From Jeotgalicoccus meleagridis (lineage in GTDB: Bacteria; Bacillota; Bacilli; Staphylococcales; Salinicoccaceae): a stretch of 64,000 nt of DNA. The notes beneath the pieces were generated by a model. It saw only the letters and a program-made list of their open reading frames with translations. It did not search any database and had not been told where the DNA came from. Made by a program: the position numbers and the translations under genes. Location of the stretch: positions 62,001 to 126,000 of the forward strand of contig NZ_CAJEWD010000007.1 in the NCBI RefSeq assembly GCF_903994045.1. The letters are read 5' to 3'. Below, piece after piece: positions 36,434-47,179 of the stretch; the stretch's first letter is position 1; every line of letters begins with the position of its first letter.

Positions 36434-39037
36434 ATGGCTAAATTAATTCTCATGGATGGTAATAGTATTGCCTTCCGCGCGTTTTATGGTTTACCACTCT
36501 TAACCAATAAAAGTGGGCTCCATACCAATGCTGTGTTTGGATATGCTCGACTCTTAGAAAAGGTCATTAAAGAAGAAGATCCTGACTATTTCTTAGTTGC
36601 CTTTGATGCCGGGAAATCGACATTTAGACATAAACAATATAAGGAATATAAAGGGGGCAGACAAAAGACCCCACCTGAGTTAGGCGAACAATTTGCACCA
36701 ATCCGTCAACTCATCGATGCTTATGGTATTAAGCGCTTTGAGCATGAGGACTATGAGGCGGACGATATCATTGGAACTTGGACGAAGCTTGCTGACGAAG
36801 AGGGACTAGAAACAATCGTCATCACAGGTGATAAAGACTTAACACAATTAGCAAGTGAAAAGACCAAGGTCTACATTACAAAAAAAGGTGTGACAGACAT
36901 AGAGGTCTTTACGCCTGAACACTTAGCTGAAGTGTACGATGGTTTACAGCCCTTACAAATCATTGACTTAAAAGGTCTTATGGGAGATAAATCAGATAAT
37001 ATTCCAGGTGTACCTGGCGTCGGCGAAAAGACTGCAGTCAAGCTGTTAAAAGAATACGGTAGTGTCGAAAATGTTCTTGATAATCTCGACAAAGTGACGG
37101 CTAAAAAACTGAATGAAAACTTAACAAATAATAGAGATATTGCATTGATGAGTAAAGATCTTGCGACAATTTATAGAGATATGGACTTTGACTTTAAGAT
37201 CGATGACTTGAAATTTAAAGATGAAGACCGTCCTGAAAAATATGAGCTATTTAAAGACATGGAGTTTAATTCACTCTTAGATAAGATGGACGAACAGGAA
37301 GTCGAAGAAGTTGCTGAATTCACAGCTAAGCCAACTACATCATTTAAGGATTTTTCTGATGCAGTATCCGTATTTTTAGAAGTACACGGTGAAAACTACT
37401 TAAAACTTCAACCTGAATTTATCGGTATTAGTGACGAACAATTTGTTATGACTAAAAAAGTAGAAGATATTGATTTAGAGGACTTTAAGGAATTCCTCGA
37501 GTCACGTAAAACAGTGAAGACCTATGATTTAAAAAGACAAGTTGCGCTCTTAGACCATCTAGATATTAAGTTCGATCACTTTACAGATGACATCATGTTA
37601 GCGAGCTTTTTAATTAACCCATCTAAAAAAATTATCGATGTCGCTGAAACTGTTGCTGATTTTAATATTTCAATTAACAGCGATGACTTTCATTACGGTA
37701 AAGGTCGTAATAAAAAAGATCCAAGTACAGAAGAAACAATAGACTTTCTTAGCGATAAAGTTCAAGCTATTCATCAAGTAGCTGACTTAATGACAGAAAA
37801 ACTTAAAAAAGATGAAATGTATTCACTGTGGCATGATTTAGAAATTCCATTAGCTAAAGTGCTTGTACAAATGGAATTAAAAGGTATTAAAGTTCAAAGA
37901 GAACGCTTAGAAAAGATGGAAGTTGAACTCCAAGGACAGTTAGATGATATCGAAGAAAAAATTTATGAGCTTGCTGGAGAGAAGTTTAATATTAATTCTC
38001 CTAAACAGCTCGGTGTCATTCTCTTTGAAAAACTGGAGTTACCAGTCATTAAAAAGACTAAGACTGGATATTCGACTGCGGTGGATGTCTTAGAAAAACT
38101 TCAAGATAAGCATGAAATTATCGACTACATCTTACATTATCGTACGGTCTCAAAACTCCAATCAACTTATGTCATTGGACTTCAAGACGAAGTGAGCGAA
38201 GATGGACGGATTCATACACGCTTTAACCAAACTCTAGCTCAAACAGGTCGTTTATCATCTGTAGAACCGAATCTACAAAATATTCCGATCCGTCTAGAAG
38301 AGGGTAGAAAAATTAGACAAGCTTTTGTACCTTCTAAAGAAGAAAACGTGCTTTTAGGACTGGATTACTCACAAATCGAACTTAGAGTGCTTGCTGCGAT
38401 TACTAAAGATGAATCCATGATGGAAGCCTTCAATAATGATATTGATATCCATACAAAAACTGCTATGGAAGTCTACGGTGTTGAGCTAGATGGTGTCACA
38501 CCAATCATGAGAAGAAATGCTAAGGCGGTTAACTTTGGTATTGTCTATGGCATCAGTGATTATGGTTTAAGCCAAAATTTAGGTATCACACGTAAAGAGG
38601 CAGCTCAGTTTATAGATACTTATCTGTCATCTTTTAAAGATGTTAAGCAGTTTATGCATGATGTGGTTCAAGATGCGAAAAGAGACGGCTATGTGACAAC
38701 CTTATTACACAGAAGACGTTATCTGCCGGATATTAATAGTCGTAATTTTAATGCAAGATCCTTTGCAGAAAGAACTGCAATGAACTCACCAATTCAAGGT
38801 TCTGCAGCAGACATTATTAAACTTGCTATGGTTAAATATGCTGAGAGTGAAAAGGTTAAAGATTTTGATGTAGAACTACTTTTACAAATCCATGATGAAT
38901 TGATCTTCGATATTCCTAAAAGTCAGGTCGAGGATTTTATCCCAGTGATTACAGAAATTATGGAGGACGCACTTGAGATTGGTGTGCCCCTAAAAGTAGA
39001 AGCGGGTTACGGCAAAGATTGGTATGAAGTGAAGTAG
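36434..39037 (+). CDS. polA: DNA polymerase I
   Basis: An 867-residue family A polymerase. The N-terminal 5'-3' exonuclease (about 1-290) has LLMDGN-like LILMDGNSIAFRAF and EADDIIGT. The middle domain is a degenerate proofreading domain, usual in Bacilli. The polymerase region has DYSQIELRVLAAI, RRNAKAVNFGIVYG and the catalytic LQIHDELIF. It fills gaps and removes RNA primers. The start at 36434 follows AAAGGAGA; a longer frame from 36389 covers the promoter area. It leads a polA-mutM-coaE operon. Confidence 0.96.
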   Translation: MAKLILMDGNSIAFRAFYGLPLLTNKSGLHTNAVFGYARLLEKVIKEEDPDYFLVAFDAGKSTFRHKQYKEYKGGRQKTPPELGEQFAPIRQLIDAYGIKRFEHEDYEADDIIGTWTKLADEEGLETIVITGDKDLTQLASEKTKVYITKKGVTDIEVFTPEHLAEVYDGLQPLQIIDLKGLMGDKSDNIPGVPGVGEKTAVKLLKEYGSVENVLDNLDKVTAKKLNENLTNNRDIALMSKDLATIYRDMDFDFKIDDLKFKDEDRPEKYELFKDMEFNSLLDKMDEQEVEEVAEFTAKPTTSFKDFSDAVSVFLEVHGENYLKLQPEFIGISDEQFVMTKKVEDIDLEDFKEFLESRKTVKTYDLKRQVALLDHLDIKFDHFTDDIMLASFLINPSKKIIDVAETVADFNISINSDDFHYGKGRNKKDPSTEETIDFLSDKVQAIHQVADLMTEKLKKDEMYSLWHDLEIPLAKVLVQMELKGIKVQRERLEKMEVELQGQLDDIEEKIYELAGEKFNINSPKQLGVILFEKLELPVIKKTKTGYSTAVDVLEKLQDKHEIIDYILHYRTVSKLQSTYVIGLQDEVSEDGRIHTRFNQTLAQTGRLSSVEPNLQNIPIRLEEGRKIRQAFVPSKEENVLLGLDYSQIELRVLAAITKDESMMEAFNNDIDIHTKTAMEVYGVELDGVTPIMRRNAKAVNFGIVYGISDYGLSQNLGITRKEAAQFIDTYLSSFKDVKQFMHDVVQDAKRDGYVTTLLHRRRYLPDINSRNFNARSFAERTAMNSPIQGSAADIIKLAMVKYAESEKVKDFDVELLLQIHDELIFDIPKSQVEDFIPVITEIMEDALEIGVPLKVEAGYGKDWYEVK

Positions 39038-39045
39038 GTGGAAAG

Positions 39046-39909
39046 ATGCCAGAGTTACCAGAAGTAGAGTTAGTTAAAAGAGAGTTGACACCTGTTATAA
39101 ATAGAAAAATTACAGGTGTTGAACTGTCATCTTATATATATAAGGGCCATCGTGAAGGTAAGAAAACCATCATCAAGGAACCAATCGATTCATTTATCCA
39201 AACTGTGACAGGTAAGACTATTTTACACCTTGGTCGCCGGGGTAAATATTTATATTTTATTTTAAGTGATGATTTTAAAACGACGCACATTATCAGTCAT
39301 TTGGGCATGAGTGGTGCCTATTTTATAGTCAATGATCTTGATGATATCAAAGAAGATAATTTTAAAAAGCACCGTCAAGTCATTCTTAGTCTAGATAATG
39401 GGCAAAAACTGATTTATTCGGATATTAGACGATTCGGTGAAATGCACACCTATGATAGTCTACAAGATTTCCCGCCCTTTAAGCGGATGGCACCTGAATA
39501 TACCGATCATTTAAGTCGAGAACATTTTATAAGAAGCTTACATTCAAAGAAATTCTCAGAAAAAATGATTAAGGCTGCCATTATGGATAGTGAAGTGATT
39601 CCTGGTGTCGGTAATATTTACGCTTCGGAAAGTCTTTATCTGTCACATATCTTACCCACAAAAAAGGTGAAGAATATTTCAGATAAACGTCTGTCTAACT
39701 TATTTGATAAGATTTGTGAGGTGTTTGAACTCTCCTTATCAAGAGGTGGCTCGACGATTTCTGACTACCGTTCTGTTACAGGCGGTAAAGGTGAAATGCA
39801 GCACAGCTTTAAAGTTTATCAACAAAAGCAATGTCCTTTAGGGCATGACTTAAAGACAAAAGTGATCAATACAAGAAATACATTTTACTGTACAACATGT
39901 CAGAGGTGA
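39046..39909 (+). CDS. mutM: Formamidopyrimidine-DNA glycosylase
   Basis: A 287-residue repair glycosylase. It starts MPELPEVELVKRELT, giving the catalytic Pro2 and Glu3, and contains GVGNIYASE and the C-terminal zinc finger CPLGH... CTTCQR (Cys ligands about 266 to 285). It removes 8-oxoguanine and formamidopyrimidines. The ribosome site is GGTGGAAAG after the polA stop, 8 bases upstream, so it is coupled with polA. The first zinc ligand pair reads C-P-L-G-H, so His may replace one Cys. Confidence 0.95.
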   Translation: MPELPEVELVKRELTPVINRKITGVELSSYIYKGHREGKKTIIKEPIDSFIQTVTGKTILHLGRRGKYLYFILSDDFKTTHIISHLGMSGAYFIVNDLDDIKEDNFKKHRQVILSLDNGQKLIYSDIRRFGEMHTYDSLQDFPPFKRMAPEYTDHLSREHFIRSLHSKKFSEKMIKAAIMDSEVIPGVGNIYASESLYLSHILPTKKVKNISDKRLSNLFDKICEVFELSLSRGGSTISDYRSVTGGKGEMQHSFKVYQQKQCPLGHDLKTKVINTRNTFYCTTCQR

Positions 39910-39913
39910 CTAA

Positions 39914-40507
39914 ATGAATAAGGTAATTGGTCTTACTGGTGGAATTGCGAGTGGTAAGACAACGGTAAGTAATTATTTAAAAGATCAGGGTTTTGTGGTC
40001 TTAGATGCCGATGAGTATTCAAGAAAGACAACAGCAAAAGATGGTCCTGCTATTCCTCAAATTGTAGAGGCATTCGGTCAAGATATTTTAGATGAAGATG
40101 GCAATTTAAATAGGGCGAAACTCGGTCAAATTATCTTTAATGATAAAAGTAAGCGACAGATACTCAATGAAATTGTGCACCCTTTAATCAGACAAATGAT
40201 GAATGCTGATCAAGAAAAATATATAAAAGAAGGGCATGTTTTCTTAGACATTCCCTTACTCTTTGAAAATGGACTCGATAAAAATTGCGATTTGATTATT
40301 ACAGTCTATGTGGATGAAAAAGTCCAAATGGAAAGACTACAAGCTAGAAACAATTTAAGTAGTGAAGAAGCGAAATCAAGAATAGATAGTCAGATGTCTC
40401 TTTTAGAAAAGAAAAATATGAGTGACATCGTCTTTGATAACAATGGTGATTTACCTTCCTTGTACAAACAAGTGGATAAATTTGCTAATGAATTAAAAAG
40501 TATGTGA
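39914..40507 (+). CDS. coaE: Dephospho-CoA kinase
   Basis: A 197-residue P-loop kinase that completes CoA synthesis. It has Walker A GGIASGKTT near residue 9, DADEYSRK, HPLIRQMM and the lid QMERLQARN. It follows mutM after 4 bases, the conserved operon position in Bacilli. Length is standard. Confidence 0.95.
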   Translation: MNKVIGLTGGIASGKTTVSNYLKDQGFVVLDADEYSRKTTAKDGPAIPQIVEAFGQDILDEDGNLNRAKLGQIIFNDKSKRQILNEIVHPLIRQMMNADQEKYIKEGHVFLDIPLLFENGLDKNCDLIITVYVDEKVQMERLQARNNLSSEEAKSRIDSQMSLLEKKNMSDIVFDNNGDLPSLYKQVDKFANELKSM

Positions 40508-40514
40508 AAACGCG

Positions 40515-40543
40515 TTCAAACGGACGAGTAAATGTGTTATACT
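40515..40543 (+). promoter_or_regulatory. gapB promoter
   Basis: TTCAAA (40515-40520) and TATACT (40538-40543) with a 17-base spacer in the gap after coaE. It gives gapB its own promoter inside the DNA-repair cluster. Confidence 0.6.
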
Positions 40544-40579
40544 ATTTAAGAAAAATGAACTTTTAAAGGAGCTCTAGTC

Positions 40580-41587
40580 ATGAAAAAAGTTGCAATTAAT
40601 GGTTTAGGTAGAATTGGTAGGATGGTATTTAGAATCGTTCTTGATTCAGAGGAGTTAGATCTTGTTGCAATCAACGCAACTCACCCTGCTACAACAATCG
40701 CACACTTAATTAAGTATGATTCTACACATGGTACTTATGACAAAGATGTTCAAGTTGTTGGGGAAGACAAAATTTCTGTAGATGGTAAGGAAATTACGAT
40801 TACTAGTGACAGAAACCCTGAAAACCTACCTTGGAAAGACTTAGGTATTGATATTGTTATTGAAGCGACCGGTGCATTTAACCACGGAGACAAAGCACAA
40901 GCTCATATAAATGCGGGCGCTAAAAAAGTCCTCTTAACCGGACCGTCTAAAGGTGGTAACGTTCAAACACTCGTACGCGGTGTGAACTGTGCAACTTTAG
41001 ATACAACTTCTTATGATGTCTTTTCAAATGCATCATGTACTACGAACTGCTTAGCACCTGTTGCTAAAGTTCTAAATGACGAATTCGGTATAAAAAATGG
41101 TCTTGTAACAACAGTACACGCTTATACAAATGACCAACAAAATATTGACAATCCGCACAAAGACTTGCGTCGTGCGCGCTCTGCAGCAGAAAATATTATT
41201 CCAACATCTACTGGTGCTGCTAAGGCGACTGCTTTAGTTTTACCAGAACTTAAAGGAAAACTTGATGGTATGGCACTTCGTGTTCCAGTATCAAACGTTT
41301 CCTTAGTTGACTTAGTTGTTGACCTTGAAAAAGAAGTAACTAAAGAAGAAGTGAACGAAGTATTCAAGAAATACGAAGCGGACGCTATGAAAGGTATTCT
41401 AGGTGTCAGCGATCAGCCACTAGTATCTAGAGACTTTAACACTGATCCACGTAGCTCTATTGTCGACTCAGACTTGACTATGGTAATGGATGGTAACAAA
41501 GTTAAAGTACTTTCTTGGTACGATAATGAGTGGGGATACTCAGTAAGATGTGTAGAATTAGCAGAAATGATTGCTAAAAACATTTAA
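40580..41587 (+). CDS. gapB: Glyceraldehyde-3-phosphate dehydrogenase, gluconeogenic GapB type
   Basis: A 335-residue GAPDH with catalytic Cys153 in ASCTTNC. After the second strand it reads INATHPATTIAHL, where glycolytic enzymes have an NDLTD-like sequence. Loss of that acidic residue fits NADP use and the gluconeogenic GapB group. The polA-mutM-coaE-gapB neighbourhood also matches GapB in Bacillus and Staphylococcus. It has its own promoter and a terminator, so it can be regulated apart from repair genes. No speD follows. Confidence 0.93.
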   Translation: MKKVAINGLGRIGRMVFRIVLDSEELDLVAINATHPATTIAHLIKYDSTHGTYDKDVQVVGEDKISVDGKEITITSDRNPENLPWKDLGIDIVIEATGAFNHGDKAQAHINAGAKKVLLTGPSKGGNVQTLVRGVNCATLDTTSYDVFSNASCTTNCLAPVAKVLNDEFGIKNGLVTTVHAYTNDQQNIDNPHKDLRRARSAAENIIPTSTGAAKATALVLPELKGKLDGMALRVPVSNVSLVDLVVDLEKEVTKEEVNEVFKKYEADAMKGILGVSDQPLVSRDFNTDPRSSIVDSDLTMVMDGNKVKVLSWYDNEWGYSVRCVELAEMIAKNI

Positions 41588-41597
41588 CAAAGATGAC

Positions 41598-41630
41598 AAA
41601 GGGAAATGGCAAAGGCCATTCCCTTTTTTG
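41598..41630 (+). terminator. gapB terminator
   Basis: Stem AAAGGGAAATGGC / GCCATTCCCTTT (one bulge) with an AAAG loop and a T run. Confidence 0.85.
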
Positions 41631-41664
41631 TTATACTTAAATAAAATATATTTCGGAGGTCAAT

Positions 41665-42084
41665 ATGAAACTAGTAAAAAAAGATGGTCAGAATTTTGAA
41701 CTCAACATTCACGCTGAAACTGTAGACTTTAAAGGTGAAACATATGACATCATCATCCATGACGGTGATGTTGGACGTGCTGGACACATCGCTTCTAACA
41801 ACTTCCTAGTTAAATATGATCATATCGATTTACTGATTGAACAGTTTAAAGGACGTAAAGGCAATGTCGATAAGTATCAAGGTTTTGAAGGCTTTATGCT
41901 AATCAGAAACGGCAAGAAGATGACCGTATTAACTGGTTGGTCATCGACAGAAGCTTTCCAAGCTTGGGTAGACTCAGAAGCTTTCCAAAACTCTCACGTG
42001 AAAAAAGAAGCGCGTGTTAAAGCTGAAGGTAGCGAGCATTTAGAAGAAATGCCAGTTCGAGAAAACTATACAGTAGAAGTTTAG
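41665..42084 (+). CDS. ABM-domain protein, HmoB/TRAP-like (possible heme monooxygenase)
   Basis: A 139-residue protein whose second half is an antibiotic biosynthesis monooxygenase fold: Asn46 in SNNFLVKY, then LTGWSSTEAFQAW and SEAFQNSH. Trp101 and His111 are 10 residues apart, the same spacing as the catalytic Trp and heme-ligand His of IsdG-type heme oxygenases. The first ~40 residues resemble the N-terminal extension of Bacillus HmoB and staphylococcal TRAP. Heme degradation is likely but inferred. It is monocistronic with a good terminator. Confidence 0.78.
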   Translation: MKLVKKDGQNFELNIHAETVDFKGETYDIIIHDGDVGRAGHIASNNFLVKYDHIDLLIEQFKGRKGNVDKYQGFEGFMLIRNGKKMTVLTGWSSTEAFQAWVDSEAFQNSHVKKEARVKAEGSEHLEEMPVRENYTVEV

Positions 42085-42126
42085 AACAATCATCTCACTA
42101 GTTGGCACTAGTGAGATGATTGTTTT
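42085..42126. terminator. Terminator after the ABM-domain gene
   Basis: An 18-bp perfect stem (AACAATCATCTCACTAGT and complement) with a TGGC loop and a T run, starting one base after the stop codon. Confidence 0.9.
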
Positions 42127-42196
42127 TACTTTCCAAGTAAGGTGTTGAGAGTGTTATAATGAGTTAAGTATTTTAACTATGAAGAGGTGAAGTCTA

Positions 42197-42667
42197 ATGC
42201 GCTGTCCAAATTGCAGACATACTAGTTCAAAAGTTGTTGACTCAAGACATGCAGATGAAATGAATGCCATTCGCCGTCGCCGTGAATGTGATAACTGCGG
42301 TACGAGATTCACGACTTTTGAAAGGATGGAACTATCACCGTTAGTCGTCATTAAAAAAGATGGAACGAGAGAAGTCTTCGACAGAGCAAAAGTCTTAGAT
42401 GGCTTGTTAAAAGCTTGTGAAAAAAGAGCGATTCCATATGAAGAAATTGAAAAACGGGCGGACAAAGTAGAAGCAAACTTAAGGAATTTAAATAAGGCTG
42501 AGATTACATCTAATGACATTGGCGAATCAGTTATGGAAGAATTGATCAGCTTAGATCAAGTGGCCTATGTCAGATTTGCTTCGGTCTATAGGGAATTTAA
42601 AGATGTCAATCAATTGATGGATATCGTCAAAAATCTCGAAAAGGGTAAGAATGAGCATGAAATTTAA
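42197..42667 (+). CDS. nrdR: Transcriptional repressor NrdR
   Basis: A 156-residue repressor of ribonucleotide reductase genes. It has an N-terminal zinc ribbon (MRCPNC at 1-6, CDNCGTRF about 31-38) and an ATP-cone domain ([17 protein letters not shown] onward). It binds NrdR boxes when the dATP level is high. A perfect TATAAT (42155-42160) precedes it. It overlaps dnaB by 17 bases and so heads the nrdR-dnaB-dnaI operon. Confidence 0.96.
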   Translation: MRCPNCRHTSSKVVDSRHADEMNAIRRRRECDNCGTRFTTFERMELSPLVVIKKDGTREVFDRAKVLDGLLKACEKRAIPYEEIEKRADKVEANLRNLNKAEITSNDIGESVMEELISLDQVAYVRFASVYREFKDVNQLMDIVKNLEKGKNEHEI

Positions 42668-43976
42668 CCAGCGCTTAAAACCGAATACGGAGTTTATCGT
42701 CTATAAGACTTATCAGTTATCTTCTGATCATCGAACAATTTTAAGTGATCTTTATCTTCCACTTATTGGGACAGGTGCGTTTTCTCTATACTTTTACTTA
42801 CATGAATCAACAAGAGATGATAATATATTAAAAATTCGCTTCCACAGAGAAGTGATTGATGAACTAAATACTACCTTAAGTGAATTAACCACTTATTTAG
42901 ATAAGCTTGAAGGCATTGGGCTCATTCGTTCTTACATGTCAACAGAAGAACATGCAGACCGTTTTGTTTACCGTTTGTCTTCACCACTCAGTGCTGAGAA
43001 ATTCTTTAAGGATCCTATGTTGTCCATGTATTTATTTAGTCAAATCGGTACGGTTAAATTTAACGATAAAAAAGAACGCTTAACATATCCTGACTTACCC
43101 GACAACCTTACTGAAGTGACTAAAAAGTTTACAGATGTTTATCATCAAACCAATGATCACAACTTCACTGTACCAAATGAACAGTTTAAAGATGAGAACA
43201 CAAGTCGAGGACCAACCGTCGATTTAGACGACTTTGATTTTGAAGTCTTGTTTACGCATTTAAAAGGAACTCGAGTTGATAAAAAGTTCTTTACTAAAGA
43301 AGCGAGTAGACTCATTGTTCAACTTAGTGATTTATTTAGTTTGAATGCCTATGATTTAAAACAAATTCTCTTAGCTTCAACTAGTCCACAGTTTGGTATT
43401 GACTTAGAGACTTTGAAAAGAGAAGCGAGAAAATACTATCAAAAAGAAAGTGGTAAGAGTGTCCCAACATTTACTCAACAAGAAAAAAATGAGGAAATGG
43501 AAAATCTGTCTTATTTTGAAAGACTAGATAGGGTGAGTCCACTAGACCGCATTAATGACTTAAGACAGCATCAGGTGAGTGAAAACGACTTAAAAGTTGT
43601 GACTGAAGTCATTGTTAAAACAACTTTAGAAAATGGTGTCATTAATATCTTGCTTGAATATGCTCTGCAAATGAAAGACGGGGAATTACCACTCCGCTAT
43701 GTCATGACCATTGCAGAAAACTGGCAGAAAGAAGGATTCAGAACTGCAGAGGAAGCCTATAAGTCTATTATGGACTTTCGTGATAGTCAGGCAGAGAGAA
43801 GAAAGAAAAAGTCTTATAACAAAGGAAATTCAGGTGAATCAGAGCCTGCTTGGTTAAAAGATAGAGCGAAGGATAAAATATCTGATAGAAAAATTCGTAA
43901 AAACCAAGGAACACTTAAGACAGCGAGAGAAGATGAAGCTTTAAGTGATATGATTAACAAATTTAGGGAAAATTAG
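42651..43976 (+). CDS. dnaB: Replication initiation and membrane attachment protein DnaB
   Basis: A 441-residue Firmicute primosomal DnaB (not the helicase). It has an N-terminal DnaD-N-like winged domain, the central DnaB/DnaD helical region containing [12 protein letters not shown], and a basic C-terminal tail. It loads the replicative helicase at oriC together with DnaD and DnaI. The start overlaps the end of nrdR; the next Met is two residues in and could also be used. dnaI follows at once. Confidence 0.93.
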   Translation: MSMKFNQRLKPNTEFIVYKTYQLSSDHRTILSDLYLPLIGTGAFSLYFYLHESTRDDNILKIRFHREVIDELNTTLSELTTYLDKLEGIGLIRSYMSTEEHADRFVYRLSSPLSAEKFFKDPMLSMYLFSQIGTVKFNDKKERLTYPDLPDNLTEVTKKFTDVYHQTNDHNFTVPNEQFKDENTSRGPTVDLDDFDFEVLFTHLKGTRVDKKFFTKEASRLIVQLSDLFSLNAYDLKQILLASTSPQFGIDLETLKREARKYYQKESGKSVPTFTQQEKNEEMENLSYFERLDRVSPLDRINDLRQHQVSENDLKVVTEVIVKTTLENGVINILLEYALQMKDGELPLRYVMTIAENWQKEGFRTAEEAYKSIMDFRDSQAERRKKKSYNKGNSGESEPAWLKDRAKDKISDRKIRKNQGTLKTAREDEALSDMINKFREN

Positions 43977-43984
43977 GTGAGTCT

Positions 43985-44905
43985 ATGGAACCGTTGAGCA
44001 GTTATATTAAAAACTCACAAAAAATACAAGAAAATAATGACCGCATTTATCATGAAATCGTCAATCACCCGAAGATGAAAGCATTTATGGCTGCACATGA
44101 AGGTGAGATTACCAGGTCTATGATTCAAAATGACTTAATGGTCTTAAAACATTATGTCAATCAAAAAGATGAATGTGAACCGGCAGGTGACGGTAAATGT
44201 CTTAGTCATCCGGATGGTTTTATTATTAAATTAGAAATTCGTCAAGGACGCTTCAATATGGTCTACAAAAAGTGTCCAATCAGAGAAAAATACGAGGACT
44301 TCTTAAAGCGTGAAAGTTTAATTCAAAGCTTCCATATACCGAGAGATGTTAGAGAAGCGACCTTCGATTCGATTTATATCAATGAAGGGCGTAGACAAGT
44401 CTTAGAAAATGCCATTACAAAAGCTTCCAAAATCGCACGTGGTGAAGACTACAGGGGACTCTATCTGTACGGTGAATTTGGCATAGGAAAATCCTATATA
44501 CTCGGTTGTATAGCAAATGAGTTAAAGGAAAAGTCAATATCATCAATGATGATATATGTTCCTGAGATCTTAAGAGATTTAAAAGCAGGCTTTAACGACG
44601 GGACAACAAATGAGAGGTATGATGCGATTAGAAATGCTGAAGTTTTAATCCTGGATGATCTAGGTGCTGAGGATGTTACCGCTTGGAGCCGTGATGAAGT
44701 GATTACAAGTATTTTAAATTACCGCATGGTTGAACAGCTACCGACTTTTATCAGTTCAAACTTTGCCATCGATGACTTAGTGGGTCGCTATGCCTACACT
44801 AAAACGAACGGTAAAGAAGAGACCAAAGCGCTTAGAATGGTCGAAAGAATTCGTGCTTTATGTGAAGAAGTGGAATTAAAAGGCGATAACCTGCGCCGCT
44901 CATAG
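43985..44905 (+). CDS. dnaI: Primosomal protein DnaI (helicase loader)
   Basis: A 306-residue AAA+ loader. An N-terminal zinc-binding region with Cys and His in CEPAGDGKCLSHPD and KKCPIRE (about 58-103) binds the helicase. The ATPase half has Walker A GEFGIGKS, Walker B VLILDDLGAED and sensor ISSNF. It delivers the replicative DnaC helicase to DNA. It is 8 bases after dnaB. A T-box operon begins directly after it. Confidence 0.95.
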   Translation: MEPLSSYIKNSQKIQENNDRIYHEIVNHPKMKAFMAAHEGEITRSMIQNDLMVLKHYVNQKDECEPAGDGKCLSHPDGFIIKLEIRQGRFNMVYKKCPIREKYEDFLKRESLIQSFHIPRDVREATFDSIYINEGRRQVLENAITKASKIARGEDYRGLYLYGEFGIGKSYILGCIANELKEKSISSMMIYVPEILRDLKAGFNDGTTNERYDAIRNAEVLILDDLGAEDVTAWSRDEVITSILNYRMVEQLPTFISSNFAIDDLVGRYAYTKTNGKEETKALRMVERIRALCEEVELKGDNLRRS

Positions 44906-44906
44906 C

Positions 44907-44934
44907 TTGATTTTAAAGATTAAACGTGTATAAT
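44907..44934 (+). promoter_or_regulatory. thrS promoter
   Basis: TTGATT (44907-44912) and perfect TATAAT (44929-44934), spacer 16, beginning right at the dnaI stop. The first 13 bases, TTGATTTTAAAGA, are identical in the pheS promoter. Confidence 0.8.
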
Positions 44935-44939
44935 GAATG

Positions 44940-45172
44940 CTATATTTCATTAATAAATCCAATGGACAAGACAGTTTGTACCGTTTATTTTTAGAGAGTG
45001 CACATTAGCTGAAAGTGCATAATAAAGGCGGATTGTTACTACCAGAGAAGGATGGCTCTTTAATCGGAGTCCGGTTTGAACCGATATATTCTCACTGAGG
45101 CATGAGTTTATGCGAATCAGGGTGGTACCGCGTCAAAAACGCCCCTATATTTATAGGGGCGTTTTTTTCTTT
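44940..45172 (+). promoter_or_regulatory. T-box leader of thrS (threonine specifier)
   Basis: The sequence shows the T-box order: AGAGAGTGC with GCTGAAAGTGC (stem I), a candidate specifier ACC followed by A at about 45051, and the T-box core GGGTGGTACCGCG at 45120-45132. A terminator stem AACGCCCCTATA / TATAGGGGCGTT and T run follow at 45138-45168. Uncharged tRNA-Thr binding would favour antitermination. Confidence 0.93.
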
Positions 45173-45210
45173 TTATTTATAATCTAATTAAAGTATTGGA
45201 GGAAATAACC

Positions 45211-47142
45211 ATGACAGAACAAATTCAAGTTAAATTTCCAGACGGTAATGTTAAAGCATTCGATTTTGGTGTCACTCCAGAAGAAATTGCTGCATCAATT
45301 TCTCCAGGTCTAAAAAAAGCAGCACTTGCAGCTAGAGTCGATGGTGAACTTTACGATTTAACACGTCCGCTTGAGAGTGATTCAGAAATTGCTCTAATTA
45401 CAAATAAAGATGAAGAAGGCTTAGAGATTCTTCGTCACTCAACAGCTCACCTGATGGCACAGGCTTTAAAACGTCTATATGGTGAAGTACACTTTGGTGT
45501 CGGTCCAGTCATTGAGGAAGGTTTCTATTACGATTTTGATATGGAAGAAAACATCTCATCTGAAGATTTCCCTAAAATCGAAAAAGAAATGAAGCGTATT
45601 GTGGATGAAAACATTCCAATCGAACGTCGTGTTTTAAGTCGAGATGAAGCAAAAACTTTCTTTGAAAATGATCCATATAAACAAGAATTGATCGATGCCA
45701 TTCCAGAAGATGAACTCGTGACAGTCTATAGCCAAGGTGAATTTACTGACCTTTGCCGCGGAGTCCACGTACCGAGAACATCTAAAATTAAAGTGTTTAA
45801 ACTTTTATCAACAGCGGGTGCTTACTGGCGCGGAGATTCAAACAACAAGATGTTACAACGTATTTACGGTACAGCCTTCTTTGATAAAAAAGATCTTGCT
45901 GCTTACATGGAATTATTAGAAGAACGTCGTGAAAGAGACCATCGTAAGATCGGCAAAGATATGAAACTCTTTGAAAACAATCAACTTATCGGTGCTGGCT
46001 TACCATTATGGTTACCAAATGGTGCAACAATTCGCCGTGAGATTGAGCGCTATATCGTCGATAAAGAAGTTTCACTTGGTTACAACCATGTGTATACACC
46101 AATCATGGCAAACTCTGATTTATACAAGACAAGTGGCCACTGGGATCACTATCAAGACGATATCTTCCCACCAATGAAAGTCGGTAATGAAGAACTTGTA
46201 CTACGTCCGATGAACTGTCCACACCACATGATGATCTATAAAAATGAACGTCACTCTTACCGTGAACTACCGATTAGAATTGCTGAACTTGGTATGATGC
46301 ACCGCTATGAAGCTTCAGGTGCTGTTTCAGGTTTACAACGCGTTCGAGGTATGGTTCTAAATGATGCCCACGTCTTTGTTCGTCCAGACCAAATCAAAGA
46401 CGAATTCATCAGAGTAGTGGAATTAATCCAAGAAGTTTATAAGGACTTTGGAATCAACGATTATAAATTTAGACTTAGCTACCGTGATCCAGAAGATAAA
46501 GAAAAATATTTCGATGATGATGACATGTGGCAACGTGCTGAGAGTATGTTAAAAGAAGCGGTTGATGAAATGGGACTGTCTTATGTAGAAGAAGAAGGAG
46601 AAGCTGCTTTCTATGGCCCTAAACTTGATATTCAAGTAAAAACAGCTCTAGGGAAAGAAGAAACTTTATCAACAGTACAGCTAGACTTCCTTTTACCTGA
46701 GCGCTTTGACTTAACTTATATTGGACAAGACGGTGAAGAACACAGACCAGTCGTGATCCACCGTGGTGTCGTGTCAACTATGGAAAGATTTGTTGCCTTC
46801 TTAACTGAAGAGTACAAAGGTAACTTCCCACTATGGTTAGCACCGCACCAAGTAGAGATTATTCCAGTTAATGTCGATCTTCACTACGACTATGCTCGTG
46901 AAATTTACGATGAGATGAAGAGTCAAGGTATCCGCGTTCACATCGATGACCGTAATGAGAAGATGGGTTATAAGATTAGAGACGCTCAAATGAAGAAAAT
47001 TAAATACCAAGTCGTAGTCGGCGATAAAGAAAAAGAAGAATCACAAGTTAACGTACGTAAGTACGGTGAAGAAAAACAAGAAACATTTGATAAAGAAGAG
47101 TTCCTTTATCAATTAATAGATGAGATCAGATTGAAAAAATAA
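45211..47142 (+). CDS. thrS: Threonyl-tRNA synthetase
   Basis: A 643-residue class II synthetase with an N-terminal TGS domain (about 1-65), the editing domain motif [11 protein letters not shown] and a catalytic core with [10 protein letters not shown] (zinc-site Cys), then a C-terminal anticodon domain. It charges tRNA-Thr. The start at 45211 follows TGGAGG. Expression depends on the T-box upstream. The next operon's promoter begins 3 bases after the stop. Confidence 0.96.
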   Translation: MTEQIQVKFPDGNVKAFDFGVTPEEIAASISPGLKKAALAARVDGELYDLTRPLESDSEIALITNKDEEGLEILRHSTAHLMAQALKRLYGEVHFGVGPVIEEGFYYDFDMEENISSEDFPKIEKEMKRIVDENIPIERRVLSRDEAKTFFENDPYKQELIDAIPEDELVTVYSQGEFTDLCRGVHVPRTSKIKVFKLLSTAGAYWRGDSNNKMLQRIYGTAFFDKKDLAAYMELLEERRERDHRKIGKDMKLFENNQLIGAGLPLWLPNGATIRREIERYIVDKEVSLGYNHVYTPIMANSDLYKTSGHWDHYQDDIFPPMKVGNEELVLRPMNCPHHMMIYKNERHSYRELPIRIAELGMMHRYEASGAVSGLQRVRGMVLNDAHVFVRPDQIKDEFIRVVELIQEVYKDFGINDYKFRLSYRDPEDKEKYFDDDDMWQRAESMLKEAVDEMGLSYVEEEGEAAFYGPKLDIQVKTALGKEETLSTVQLDFLLPERFDLTYIGQDGEEHRPVVIHRGVVSTMERFVAFLTEEYKGNFPLWLAPHQVEIIPVNVDLHYDYAREIYDEMKSQGIRVHIDDRNEKMGYKIRDAQMKKIKYQVVVGDKEKEESQVNVRKYGEEKQETFDKEEFLYQLIDEIRLKK

Positions 47143-47144
47143 GT

Positions 47145-47173
47145 TTGACAATACTGTAGAACTGCTGTATAGT
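47145..47173 (+). promoter_or_regulatory. infC operon promoter
   Basis: Consensus TTGACA (47145-47150), 17-base spacer, TATAGT (47168-47173). One of the strongest promoters in the window. Confidence 0.88.
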
Positions 47174-47179
47174 ATTAAG